DNA of 64,000 bases from Methylomicrobium lacus_A (GTDB taxonomy: Bacteria; Pseudomonadota; Gammaproteobacteria; Methylococcales; Methylomonadaceae), in the NCBI RefSeq assembly GCF_041897535.1, contig NZ_CP169217.1:1860001-1924000 (forward strand), written 5' to 3'. The notes under the pieces were generated by a model that worked only from the letters and a program-made list of their open reading frames with translations, ran no database searches and was not told the DNA's origin. Shown piece by piece: positions 34,714-43,700 of this stretch (its first letter is position 1; each line of letters starts with the position of its first letter). The translations under genes were made by a program, and so were the position numbers.

Positions 34714-36054
34714 TTATCGAAGTTCGGCGTCTATATCCATGCGCTCGGTCAGTTCACGCAGTTCCGGGGAAAAATGCACCGGATAAACCGACGCATGTTT
34801 CAATACCCGCAAACCGTCCGGCACACGGCTTAATTGCTCTTTCGCATATGCCCTGCTCTGTTCAAGCGCCGGCAGCGGCTCGACCAGTTTGCCTTCCTGC
34901 ATGATCGCCTTCAGCAACGGCTTCCCCTCGCAGGACGCATCGGCCAGCGTGACCGTATCGCCGGCCAGCTTACCGTCAACATCGAAGCGGCGGTAAACCT
35001 GTTTGGTCCCGGGCCAGGTCGCCTTGCCTTCGGAACGCTTGCGCCGCGGCATGCCGGCATATTCCTGAAGTTTGTAGGCGCAATCCAGGTACGGCGCATC
35101 CTCGGAGGTGTCGAGATGGGTGCCGATGCCGAAGCCGTCGATCGGCGCGTGTTCCAAAATCAATTGTTCAAGACTGTATTCGTCGATATTGCCGCTGGCA
35201 AAAATGGTCGCGTCAGTGAGACCGGCCGCATCGAGTATGGCGCGCACACGACGCGCATGCGCGGCCAGATCGCCGCTGTCGAGCCGCACGCCTTTGATCG
35301 GAATGCCCAAGGCCGCCAGTTTCGGTGCGAGTTCGACGACTTTCTGCGCGCCGGCTTCGGTATCGTAGGTATCGATCAGCAGCACCACATTGCCGGGATT
35401 GGCGAGTGCGAAATGCTCGAAAGCCTCGCTTTCATTAAGGTGAGCTTGGATGAAGGAATGCGCCATCGTGCCGAACACCGGAATGCCGAAATGCCGGCCG
35501 GCGGCGACCGTCGCGGTGCCGCTGAAACCGGACAGATAGGAGGCCCTGGCCGCCAACAGCCCGGCCTCGCCGCCATGCGCGCGACGAAAACCGAACTCGA
35601 CCAGCTTTTTGTCGGGCGCTAGCAATACCGAACGCGCCGCTTTCGAGGCGATCAGAGTCTGGAAATGCAGGATATTGATCAGCCGGCTTTCGACGAATTG
35701 TGCTTCGGCGATCGGCGCGGTGACGCGCAGGATCGGCTCGTTCGGGAAAAACACGGAGCCTTCGGGCAGCGCATGCACGTCGCCGGTGAAACGGAAATTT
35801 TCGAGCCACTGCAAGAATTCCGTTTTGAAAAATCCCGTGCCTTGCAGCCATTCCAGCTCGGCGGACGTAAATTGCAGATTCTGAAGATAATCGATTGCCT
35901 GTTCGAGCCCCGCAGCGACCAAAAATCCACGACAGGCAGGCAGCCTGCGCACGAACAACTCGAATACGGCAGATCCCTCCATGTGCTGCGCGTAATAGCC
36001 TTGCAGCATCGTCAACTGGTAAAGATCGGTCAACAACGCGTCGGTTGCGATCAT
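34714..36054 (-). CDS. pncB: Nicotinate phosphoribosyltransferase
   Basis: The enzyme makes nicotinate mononucleotide from nicotinate and PRPP in the NAD salvage (Preiss-Handler) route. The 446-residue protein begins LLTDLYQLTMLQGYY and has FRRAHGG, then FGTMAHSFIQAH. It also has IKGVRLDSGDLA with the conserved RLDSGD motif, and GFGIGTHLDTS. The size fits the shorter bacterial group. It is convergent with the first Uma2 gene and lies 26 nt after the second. nadC (de novo NAD synthesis) is 1.2 kb upstream on the same strand. Confidence 0.94.
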   Translation of the reverse strand: MIATDALLTDLYQLTMLQGYYAQHMEGSAVFELFVRRLPACRGFLVAAGLEQAIDYLQNLQFTSAELEWLQGTGFFKTEFLQWLENFRFTGDVHALPEGSVFFPNEPILRVTAPIAEAQFVESRLINILHFQTLIASKAARSVLLAPDKKLVEFGFRRAHGGEAGLLAARASYLSGFSGTATVAAGRHFGIPVFGTMAHSFIQAHLNESEAFEHFALANPGNVVLLIDTYDTEAGAQKVVELAPKLAALGIPIKGVRLDSGDLAAHARRVRAILDAAGLTDATIFASGNIDEYSLEQLILEHAPIDGFGIGTHLDTSEDAPYLDCAYKLQEYAGMPRRKRSEGKATWPGTKQVYRRFDVDGKLAGDTVTLADASCEGKPLLKAIMQEGKLVEPLPALEQSRAYAKEQLSRVPDGLRVLKHASVYPVHFSPELRELTERMDIDAELR

Positions 36055-36080
36055 GATGCGAAAACCGCTGAAAATGTCAT

Positions 36081-36677
36081 CTATGGTTTAGACTGCGTTT
36101 CCTGCCGGAATTCATTCATATCGGCATTGTCCACGCGGTCATAGATTTCCTCGACCGTCAGCGTCAGCCCGATCGATTCGAATGTCACCGAGTCGCCCAG
36201 GAAAAAATATTCGGGCAGCCAATGCTTATGCCGGCGCAGCACTTGCACCGACACGAAGTCCGACTCGATCATCACATATTCCTGCACGGACGGCAGGTTG
36301 ATATAGCGCAGCAGCTTCACCGCCGCATCGGTCTTACGGGTCGACCGCGACAGCACCTCGACGATCAGCAGCGGATTTTCCGAATAGGTATCGGCACCGT
36401 TCATCTTGCTGCAATCGACGACCACGTCCGGGTACACGTAGTCCTTGCCGAGCCTGACCTTCATGTCGGCCATGAAAGGCGTGCAGGGCTTGCCTTCAAG
36501 GTGATTGCCGAATTTTCGGAATACATTGCCGGCAATGCAGTTATGGTTATACCCCGCGCCGGCCATCGCATAAATCCGGCCGTCGATGAATTCGTGCTTG
36601 ATGCCGGAAGCCAGCTCGGATTTGAGATATTCTTCCTCGGTCAGCTCAATTTCTTCGTGTAACTTCTGTAAGGCCAT
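36081..36677 (-). CDS. Uma2 family (DUF820) endonuclease-fold protein
   Basis: The 198-residue protein has KHEFIDGRIYAMAGAGYNHN, then YVYPDVVVDCSKM and LLIVEVLSRSTRKTD, which is the Uma2 pattern seen also at 34136-34696. The two share the same motif order but are clearly diverged. ATG 36677 is chosen because AGGAG lies upstream at a proper distance; the frame is open to 36716. It lies between the flavin reductase gene and pncB, and function is unknown. Confidence 0.82.
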   Translation of the reverse strand: MALQKLHEEIELTEEEYLKSELASGIKHEFIDGRIYAMAGAGYNHNCIAGNVFRKFGNHLEGKPCTPFMADMKVRLGKDYVYPDVVVDCSKMNGADTYSENPLLIVEVLSRSTRKTDAAVKLLRYINLPSVQEYVMIESDFVSVQVLRRHKHWLPEYFFLGDSVTFESIGLTLTVEEIYDRVDNADMNEFRQETQSKP

Positions 36678-36787
36678 GGTCCGATCTCCTACGCTCGATT
36701 GCGTTTCGTCCGCCATTATAGCCCTCCGGCTGGCTCGAAAGAATACTGACGGGAAAGGTTTTAATCCAGCCGCATGCAGCTCTACCT

Positions 36788-37270
36788 CTATGTTTTATAA
36801 AACTCGCCACTGCCATCCAGGTCGCCGGTCTGGTTGTACAGCAGCGGCTGCCCCGCATGCAGCGTAGCGCCGGCCAGCACTTCACAGACTGCGATCCGGT
36901 GATCGCCGGCATCGGCATAATGGCTGACCCGGCAATCGAAATAGGCCAAGCCGCAACTTAAGACGGGTGCGCCGGTGCTTGCGGTGCGCCAGTCGAACCC
37001 GGCCATCTTGTCTTTAATAGAGCGGCCGAAATGCTCCGCTATAGAATATTGATCCCGCCCCAGCACGTTGACCGTGCAGATGCCACCGGCCTTGAGCAGC
37101 TGATAGGAATAATGTTCGGGATTGATGCTGATCGCCAGCAAAAAAGGATCGAAGGAGACCTGCATCACCCAGGCGGCGGTGAAGGCGTTTTGGCGTGCGC
37201 CGTCGCTGACGCCGATCACATAAACGCCGTGACTAATCAGTTTTGCAAGTTCGGAAGGATTTTCGATCAT
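36788..37270 (-). CDS. Flavin reductase-like FMN-binding protein
   Basis: The 160-residue protein fits the flavin reductase-like split-barrel fold: GVYVIGVSDGARQNAFTAAW, then SFDPFLLAISINPEHYSYQL and FTVNVL-type CTVNVLGRDQYSIAEHFG. Such proteins bind FMN and reduce it with NAD(P)H, or act in other redox roles. Its start overlaps the nadC stop by 4 nt, so it is translationally coupled to NAD synthesis. The partner that would use reduced flavin is not evident. Confidence 0.8.
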   Translation of the reverse strand: MIENPSELAKLISHGVYVIGVSDGARQNAFTAAWVMQVSFDPFLLAISINPEHYSYQLLKAGGICTVNVLGRDQYSIAEHFGRSIKDKMAGFDWRTASTGAPVLSCGLAYFDCRVSHYADAGDHRIAVCEVLAGATLHAGQPLLYNQTGDLDGSGEFYKT

Positions 37271-38097
37271 CCGTGCGCCAGTTTGATCCGCATCGACAAA
37301 TCGACCGCCTTCACATGCTTGGTCAGCGCGCCGATCGAGATGAAATCGACGCCGGTTTCGGCGATCGTGCGGATATTGTCCAGACCGATGTTGCCGGAGG
37401 CTTCGAGCTCGACCCGGCCGGCCGTGAGTTTGACTGCGGCGCGCAGGTCGTCGAGGCTGAAATTATCCAGCATGATGCGGTCGGGCCTGGCCGCGAGCGC
37501 TTCCTGCAATTGCTCCAGGGTTTCGACCTCGACTTCGACCGGCACCGTGGTCAGCTCGCGCGCGATCCGGATCGCTGCGCTGATCGAGCCCGCCGCCATG
37601 ATGTGGTTTTCCTTGATCAGAACCCCGTCGTACAAGCCGATGCGGTGATTATGGCAGCCGCCGACGGTGACCGCATATTTTTGCGCCTGCCTGAGCCCGG
37701 GGATCGTTTTACGGGTGTCGAGCACCTTGCAGCCGGTTCCGGCCACCGCCTCGGCATAGCGCCTTGCGACGGTCGCGGTCGCCGATAAGGTTTGCAGCAG
37801 GTTCAGCGCGGTGCGTTCGCCGGTCAGCAGCGCGCGGGCAGGGCCTGCGAGCCGGCATAATGTGGCGTCGGCTTCTACCGCCTCGCCTTCCGCAAGCAGC
37901 CAGTCGATCCTGACCCGTGGATCCAGTTCATTGAAGACGGCATCGAACCAGGCTCGTCCGCACAGCACCATCGCCTCGCGCGTCAATACCTCCGCTTCGG
38001 CGGTAACGGTCTCGGGGATGATCGCGGCGGTGATGTCGCCGGAACCGATGTCTTCTTCGAGATAGGGGGTTGTGTCTAACGATTTTGGTGATGTCAT
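37267..38097 (-). CDS. nadC: Quinolinate phosphoribosyltransferase
   Basis: NadC forms nicotinate mononucleotide from quinolinate and PRPP in de novo NAD synthesis. The 276-residue protein has EEDIGSGDITAAIIP, the GERTALNLLQTLSATAT helix, DTRKTIPGLR, KENHIMAAGS and EVEVETLEQL, with LDNFS and ASGNIGLDNI further on. The N-terminus is some 10-15 residues shorter than in many relatives but all active-site segments are present. It is the first gene of a pair with the flavin reductase. Confidence 0.95.
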   Translation of the reverse strand: MTSPKSLDTTPYLEEDIGSGDITAAIIPETVTAEAEVLTREAMVLCGRAWFDAVFNELDPRVRIDWLLAEGEAVEADATLCRLAGPARALLTGERTALNLLQTLSATATVARRYAEAVAGTGCKVLDTRKTIPGLRQAQKYAVTVGGCHNHRIGLYDGVLIKENHIMAAGSISAAIRIARELTTVPVEVEVETLEQLQEALAARPDRIMLDNFSLDDLRAAVKLTAGRVELEASGNIGLDNIRTIAETGVDFISIGALTKHVKAVDLSMRIKLAHG

Positions 38098-38188
38098 GGA
38101 GGATTTAGAATTTTGCTCATCCCCTCGCCACGCATCACTGCCCTCAACTTAAAGCAGTGATCCCATGCTTGGGAATGCGATAAGGACA

Positions 38189-39265
38189 CTATCTCGCGTT
38201 GGAGGCATGCATCAAAGCCCCCGTACTCGCCACGCGCTGTTTGATCGCCTGCGCGAGCTGATGCACGGCCATCGCATATTTGTTGCTGTTGTTATAACGT
38301 TTGATCACCTTGAAATTGGGAAAGATATGCCAGTATTCGTTGCCTTCGTAGGTACTCAGTTCGATCACCCCGTCGTCATTCCGCGCGCCGTTGCTCGGCC
38401 GGGCGACCTGGCCGTTATAATGCCAGCCGTTTTTCGAGAAATAATGCGCGACGCTACCGATCGCATCATGCGGATGCCAGAGATCGCGTTGTCCATCGCG
38501 GTTGAAATCGATCGCCAGACGGCGGAAGCTGCTCGGCATGAATTGCCCGTAACCCATCGCGCCGGCCCAGGAGCCTTCCGGTTCGCGCGGATCGAAGCCT
38601 TCCTCGCGCGCCATCAGCAAAAAGCTTTCGAGTTCGGACATGAAAAATTGCGAACGCCGATGGGTGTCGAACGACAGCGTCGTCAACGAATCGAAAATAT
38701 TCGTCTTGCCGAAATTGCGGCCGAAATAGGTTTCGACGCCGATGATCGCGACGATGTATTCCGGGTCGACGCCGTACGACGCGCTGGCCCTACGCAGCAC
38801 GTCCGCATTCTCGAGCCAGAAGTTCGTGCCGTTTTCGATATGCTGCGCGGTCAGAAACTTGTTCCGATAGCGCGTCCAACTGCCAGGCCTGGAAGGCCCC
38901 TGCGAAGGCGCCGGGCTTTCGAGACGTATCACCGAATCGAGACGGTTGGCGCGGGAAAACAGCCCGTTCAGATAGCTTTCCGAAAACCCGTGTTTGCGCA
39001 CCATGTCTTGGATAAAACCGCGCACGGCGGGGTAATTGGCGTAAGTGCCGGTAAGCCCCCCTGACGAATAGTCGCGTGAGGACGGCGGCTGACCGTGCAT
39101 CCCCGGATATTGCGCGACGGGCGGCTGCACGACGAGCCTCGAAGCCGGCATTTGCGGCCTTGAGTAGCCGTATTGTTCGTACGGTCTTGGCCCATCGCCG
39201 GCGCAACTGGCGAGCAGCACGGACATTGCCGAGACAAAAAAGCGGCGGGAAACTCTGTAGGTCAC
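38189..39265 (-). CDS. mltB: MltB-type lytic murein transglycosylase (lipoprotein)
   Basis: The 358-residue protein begins with a lipoprotein signal (RRFFVSAMSVLLASC, acylated Cys at 21) and should be anchored in the outer membrane. The SLT family 3 (MltB) catalytic core has VRKHGFSESYLNGLF and YIVAIIGVETYFGRNFG, with the catalytic Glu in GVETY. It also has GSWAGAMGYGQFMPSSF and DGQRDLWHPHDAIGSVAHYF. It cleaves peptidoglycan with formation of 1,6-anhydromuramic acid. It lies downstream of the exporter operon but behind 286 nt, with its own extended -10 promoter. Confidence 0.92.
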   Translation of the reverse strand: MTYRVSRRFFVSAMSVLLASCAGDGPRPYEQYGYSRPQMPASRLVVQPPVAQYPGMHGQPPSSRDYSSGGLTGTYANYPAVRGFIQDMVRKHGFSESYLNGLFSRANRLDSVIRLESPAPSQGPSRPGSWTRYRNKFLTAQHIENGTNFWLENADVLRRASASYGVDPEYIVAIIGVETYFGRNFGKTNIFDSLTTLSFDTHRRSQFFMSELESFLLMAREEGFDPREPEGSWAGAMGYGQFMPSSFRRLAIDFNRDGQRDLWHPHDAIGSVAHYFSKNGWHYNGQVARPSNGARNDDGVIELSTYEGNEYWHIFPNFKVIKRYNNSNKYAMAVHQLAQAIKQRVASTGALMHASNAR

Positions 39266-39551
39266 AATAATCCTCGATTCTTACTCATTGCCAGCAGAAC
39301 GGCAAGCCGCCCACGGGCGTTGTCAATTGGTTTCGCAAAAGCCGCAAATCAGCGTCATATGCAAGCCATTGGATTGCCGACATACGATTTCGTTCGCAAG
39401 AGACACGCAACAAAATTTGCCGAAACGGAATAGAAAAGCGCTTGCCGAAATACGCGGCATTATATCAATTTTTCCCGGAAGTTTTTCGCCCGACGCTCGC
39501 CGCCATCCCGGCATTCGATAATGCGGCCGTTAAATAATGCGCAACAGCAAA
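39266..39551. other. Intergenic region between exporter operon and mltB
   Basis: 286 bp between the tolC-like stop and the mltB start, both minus strand. It holds the extended -10 element described separately. No hairpin with T-run was found, so I cannot place a terminator for the exporter operon. Confidence 0.35.
39459..39467 (-). promoter_or_regulatory. Extended -10 promoter of mltB
   Basis: TGATATAAT on the minus strand is a perfect TATAAT with a TGn extension, which can work without a good -35. It lies about 195 nt before the mltB start. Confidence 0.5.
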
Positions 39552-40859
39552 TCAATTAAGCCACACGTTAACGGCTTCCAAATCACGCCGCGATAACGCC
39601 CCCGCCGCCTGCTTCAGCAACAGATTATTCAAGACGTAATCGTATCGCGCCTGCGCATGATCGCGTTGAGCGCGCGAAAAGTTCTTGTTGGCATTCAGCA
39701 AATCCGCGATGGTTCGCGTGCCTATCCGCAAGCCTCTTTGAACGGCTTCCACGCTGATTTGAGTCGAACGCTGCGCCGATTGTAAAGCCGCTATTTGATG
39801 AATAGAATACTCAAGGCCTTTATAGGCATCTTGTGCCAAGCGTTCAGCGGCTCGGCGTTGTTTATCGACAGCCTTCTTCGCCGCCGCAAATTGGTGTTTC
39901 GCCTGACGAACTTTCGATTCAACCCCTCCCCCCATATAGAGCGGCACATTCAATTGGACGCCAATCGTCTGGGAGTTGGATACCAAGCCTGCGGGACGAT
40001 CGGTATCGGTCGTGCCGATGTTGCCGACCAAATCCAAGGTGGGCAAATGCCCGGCCGACTGAACATCCACCTCTTTGCGCAGCACTTCGGCATGATGCTG
40101 CGCGGCTATCAGCGTAAAGTTATTTTGTTGCGACAGGGCAAGCCATTTATCGAGACTGTTAGGCTCCGGCACGAAAAGAGGAATATCTTCGCGCAACCGA
40201 TTCAAGTCCACATCCGCATCGCCGATGATCTCCGCCAACGCCGTTTTCGACTCCTGCAATTTGCGCTCGGCATCAATTTCACTGGCATGGCTCTGATCAT
40301 AGCCCGCCTGCGCCTCCTGCAAATCACCTAAAGACGCGCTCCCTACAGCCAAACGGCGCTGCATTTCTTGCAGTTGATGCGCAACGGTTTCCTTCTCGGC
40401 TTGGGCAAAACTCAAGTTGCTTTGCGCCTGCAGCACCGCAAAATAAGCCTTGGCCGTTCGGATCAAAAGATTGTGTTGCTCAGCCACATACTCCGCCTCG
40501 GCCTCTGCGATTTGATTATCGCTTTGGCTAAACTGTAGCCAATAGTCATGGTGATAAATCGGCTGCGAGAGCTTGAGATAAACGTTGCTATCCCAAAATT
40601 GTTGTGCCCCAAGCTGCTGATCGGTAAAGGTATTCGTCGTATCGTAACGACTGGCGTTCAGCCCGCCGACAACCGTCAAAGTCGGCAACAAACGCCCCAA
40701 GCTTTGCGGCCTGGCTTCGAGCAAGGCATTACGTTTTTCTTCCGCTTCCTGGATCGCCGGGTCGTTCTGTAACGCAAGATCGTAAATTTCCAGAAGGTCT
40801 TGACAGAAAGCCGGAGAAGCCATCATCACAAACAGTAAAATCGCGCAGATTTTTTTCAT
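39552..40859 (-). CDS. TolC-like outer membrane channel protein
   Basis: The 435-residue protein has a signal peptide (1-19, ending AFC) and then DLLEIYDLALQNDPAIQEAE, the usual start of TolC-family outer membrane factors. Long helical stretches follow with two repeats of the family (each about 200 residues), including LSQPIYHHDYWLQF and VQLNVPLYMGGGVESKVRQ. It should form the trimeric outer membrane and periplasmic exit duct. It is the last gene of the exporter operon, 32 nt after the adaptor gene. No pump ATPase of the ABC type is present beside it; the SecA-like gene takes that place. Confidence 0.92.
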   Translation of the reverse strand: MKKICAILLFVMMASPAFCQDLLEIYDLALQNDPAIQEAEEKRNALLEARPQSLGRLLPTLTVVGGLNASRYDTTNTFTDQQLGAQQFWDSNVYLKLSQPIYHHDYWLQFSQSDNQIAEAEAEYVAEQHNLLIRTAKAYFAVLQAQSNLSFAQAEKETVAHQLQEMQRRLAVGSASLGDLQEAQAGYDQSHASEIDAERKLQESKTALAEIIGDADVDLNRLREDIPLFVPEPNSLDKWLALSQQNNFTLIAAQHHAEVLRKEVDVQSAGHLPTLDLVGNIGTTDTDRPAGLVSNSQTIGVQLNVPLYMGGGVESKVRQAKHQFAAAKKAVDKQRRAAERLAQDAYKGLEYSIHQIAALQSAQRSTQISVEAVQRGLRIGTRTIADLLNANKNFSRAQRDHAQARYDYVLNNLLLKQAAGALSRRDLEAVNVWLN

Positions 40860-40891
40860 TTTTCCGAAGCGTCCAATATAAAATCCATAGG

Positions 40892-41713
40892 CTACAAAGT
40901 TGGAAACTCCGCCTGGCAGCTGATGCCGCCCGGAATACGCTTATCTTTATTCGCAACTTCCAGACGAACACCTAAAGTTCCGCTCGCCGCATCGAGCACC
41001 GGATCGACGACCGTCACCTTCGCTAGGAATTCGCCGACGCCCTCGGGCTGCGGCTTAATCTTGATTTCATCGCCGACATGCACCTTGCCCAAAGCCGATG
41101 CCTGTAAAACCACTTCGACGTACAACGGTTGAATCTTGGCCAGTTTGAGGATGGGCAGGCGATCATTGGCCTCGGCGACTTCCCCGGGATGGTGCGAGCG
41201 TTCGAGCACAACCCCATCAAAAGGGCTTTTCAGCTCCTTCAGCTTCATCAGCTCCTGATATTCACGCACCTGCAATGCCGCAACGTTGTTGTTTTCCTTG
41301 GCCTCCAAGAGTTCCGCCGAAGCCAGCTTCATCCCGCTTTCCGACTCGTCCCGGTCGTTTGCTGACACGTAGAGGTCCTTATACAGCGCTTCGTCACGGC
41401 CAAATTTTTTGTTCGAAAACTCCAGCCGGCTCTTCGCCGCCAGTTGTGCGCCGCGCATGCTAGCCTTGAATTTCGCCTGATCATAGCGCGCCTTGTCGAC
41501 CCCCATGTCCAGACTGATCAGGACCTGCCCCTGCTTGACAGAATCTCCGCGGTCGACATTCACTTTTTCGATCAAGCCCTCGATGGGCGCCTTGACTTCA
41601 ATCACTTGGCTTGGCTCGACCAGGCACTCGATCGACTTGGCCTCTGCCGCTTGACTGATGCTTCCTAGTCCCAATAAACAGACTAGCCCTATTGGTTTAC
41701 CACTTGCTTTCAA
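40892..41713 (-). CDS. Periplasmic adaptor subunit (HlyD/RND type)
   Basis: The 273-residue protein has a signal peptide (1-25). A biotinyl/lipoyl-like half follows (VIEVKAPIEGLIEKVNVDRG), then a short helical hairpin (about 75-150), the second lipoyl half (LKSPFDGVVLERSHHPGEVA) and a beta-barrel. This is the layout of membrane fusion proteins that bridge an inner-membrane pump and TolC. It overlaps the SecA-like gene by 4 nt (ATGA), so both are translated together. It is the third HlyD-type module in the operon and the only one that seems fully periplasmic. Confidence 0.88.
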   Translation of the reverse strand: MKASGKPIGLVCLLGLGSISQAAEAKSIECLVEPSQVIEVKAPIEGLIEKVNVDRGDSVKQGQVLISLDMGVDKARYDQAKFKASMRGAQLAAKSRLEFSNKKFGRDEALYKDLYVSANDRDESESGMKLASAELLEAKENNNVAALQVREYQELMKLKELKSPFDGVVLERSHHPGEVAEANDRLPILKLAKIQPLYVEVVLQASALGKVHVGDEIKIKPQPEGVGEFLAKVTVVDPVLDAASGTLGVRLEVANKDKRIPGGISCQAEFPTL

Positions 41714-43698
41714 GAAGACTCCTTACCGGCGAAGGCCAGCATGCGATCGATCTTTCGATCGGAAACTAAGGTTTGTTCACGAATGCGCGCATTCTTCCGC
41801 TCCGCGCGGTATTGCGCCAAAAACAGAAACACGCGTATCCAGCCAGGGCTGACCACCGCCAAGCGCAGAAAAACCCGCATGACGCCTGGAAGATGGTGCC
41901 TGAATAAGTCGTCCTCGACGGCGACAATCGCTTCGGCACTGCCCGGGTCGCCCTGCCGCCCTGCCCGGCCGTAAAGCTGCCTATCGATACGCCCGGACTC
42001 CGAAAACTCCGTCAGAATGATGTGCAGGCCGCCCCGGTCTTTAACCCCCGAAGCCAGTTTGATATCCGTCCCCCGGCCCGCCATGTTGGTCGCCACCGTG
42101 ACCACGCCGGCCTGCCCTGCGGCCGCCACCAGCTGGGCTTCTTCCGCATCCTGCCTGGCGTTCAGCAAACGGTGCTCAAGGCCGGCCTGCGTTAAAAGTT
42201 CGGCTAAGAGTTCCGACGCGGCTACCGAACAAGTGCCGATCAACACGGGCCGGCCGCGCTCGCGCGTTTCGACGCGCACAGATTCGACCACGGCCCGCCA
42301 CTTGTCCTCCTGCGTAGCAAATACGCGAGACGGATAGTGAATCCTTTGTACGGGGCGGTGCGTCGGTATTTTGGACGTCTTCAAGCGATAGACCGACCAC
42401 AGCTCGGCAGCGACTTCCTTGCCGGTTCCGGTCATGCCGGACAAGTGCAGATAGCGCCTAAAAAAGCGCTGGTAAGTGATGCGCGCCAGGGTAATTTTTT
42501 GCGGACTCAAGGCGCACCGTTCCTTCACTTCAATCAGTTGATGCAAGCCGTATTCCCAAGTGCGATCCGACATCAAGCGCCCCGTGTATTCATCGATAAT
42601 GTGTATCTTTTCATCCCTCACCAGATAATGCCGGTCTTTATGATAAAGGTACCGCGCGGTCAACGCTTGCGTGACCAAATCCGTCCATACCGACTCCAGA
42701 TGCCGAATGCCGCATTGCCCGGCGCATTGTTTCCGAACCTTGGCGATACCCGCCGGTTTGAGGCGCGCCACGCGTTCAGTCGCCGCAAGTTCATAATCGC
42801 TGTCCGGAGTTAATCCCTCTGCGGCCGCAATGGCGGCCTTGAAGATCTCTTCCGTCATATAGCTTTCGCCATTGCCCGAAATGATCAACGGCGTTCTGGC
42901 TTCATCGATCAGCACGCTATCGGCTTCATCGACGATGGCGAAGTGCAAGCCGCGCAGCAGCAAGTCGGGCACGGAGGCCTCGCCGTGCAGCATGCGCTTC
43001 AGATTGATGCGGCTCCGGCTCGGCCAATCTTTCAACTGCAAACGGTCGCGCAGATAATCGAAACCCAAGTCTTTATTGGTGCAATAGGTGATGTCGGCCG
43101 CATAATTGGCACGTTTTTGCTCCGGCGACAGGTCCTGTTGAATCACCCCGACGCTCAGCCCCAACGCACGATACAAAGGCTCCATTTCCTCGGCATCGCG
43201 AGCCGCCAGATAATCGTTGACCGTCACGACATGGACCGGCATTCCCCCTAAAGCGGCGGTGGCGGCGGCCAGCGTTGCGGTCAATGTCTTGCCCTCGCCG
43301 GTCGACATTTCCGCGATATGGCCACGTATCAAGGCATAACCGCCGCGCAATTGCACGCTGTAATGACGCTTGCCCAAGGTGATCGCCGACATTTCCCGAA
43401 TCAGGGCAAACGCTTCCACGACCGCATCGAAATGCAAGCCCCGCCGTCGAAGATCGAGCGCAACCCGGCGCACTAGGCTTTGCAGGTCGGCCACGGGTAA
43501 ACCTTGCAAACCGTCGCCCCTGCATTCGACACAAGCGATAAACCGGTCCGAACTGCGGTCCCATTTGCCCAGCCCCGAAAGAAACCGCGCCGATGTCGCC
43601 CTGAGCCAACGGTCTATCGCAAATTCGCGGCTATCGGCCCGCTCGGGGTAAGGGCCTTTTGCATAAGACTCGCTCGGACACGCGATCACCTTCGACAC
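41710..43698 (-). CDS. SecA-like ATPase, shortened, in exporter operon
   Basis: The 662-residue protein is a clear SecA homologue. Walker A is in EMSTGEGKT (130-138), then VHVVTVNDYLAARDAE and YCTNKDLGFDYLRD. Walker B VDEAD is at 256-260, followed by LIDEARTPLI. EYTGRLM starts the return from the crosslinking domain. NBD2 carries GTCSVAASE, TNMAGRGTDI (537-546) and GRAGRQGDPGS (577-587). Only about 62 residues follow NBD2's VEDDLFR; ordinary SecA has roughly 250 there. The helical scaffold, two-helix finger, wing and zinc tail are largely missing. I start at GTG 43698, with GGGAG upstream and 2 nt after the M50 stop; the frame also allows 43746, overlapping by 46 nt. It may drive export through the HlyD/TolC parts, which is inference. 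Confidence 0.88.
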   Translation of the reverse strand: MSKVIACPSESYAKGPYPERADSREFAIDRWLRATSARFLSGLGKWDRSSDRFIACVECRGDGLQGLPVADLQSLVRRVALDLRRRGLHFDAVVEAFALIREMSAITLGKRHYSVQLRGGYALIRGHIAEMSTGEGKTLTATLAAATAALGGMPVHVVTVNDYLAARDAEEMEPLYRALGLSVGVIQQDLSPEQKRANYAADITYCTNKDLGFDYLRDRLQLKDWPSRSRINLKRMLHGEASVPDLLLRGLHFAIVDEADSVLIDEARTPLIISGNGESYMTEEIFKAAIAAAEGLTPDSDYELAATERVARLKPAGIAKVRKQCAGQCGIRHLESVWTDLVTQALTARYLYHKDRHYLVRDEKIHIIDEYTGRLMSDRTWEYGLHQLIEVKERCALSPQKITLARITYQRFFRRYLHLSGMTGTGKEVAAELWSVYRLKTSKIPTHRPVQRIHYPSRVFATQEDKWRAVVESVRVETRERGRPVLIGTCSVAASELLAELLTQAGLEHRLLNARQDAEEAQLVAAAGQAGVVTVATNMAGRGTDIKLASGVKDRGGLHIILTEFSESGRIDRQLYGRAGRQGDPGSAEAIVAVEDDLFRHHLPGVMRVFLRLAVVSPGWIRVFLFLAQYRAERKNARIREQTLVSDRKIDRMLAFAGKESS

Positions 43699-43700
43699 GC

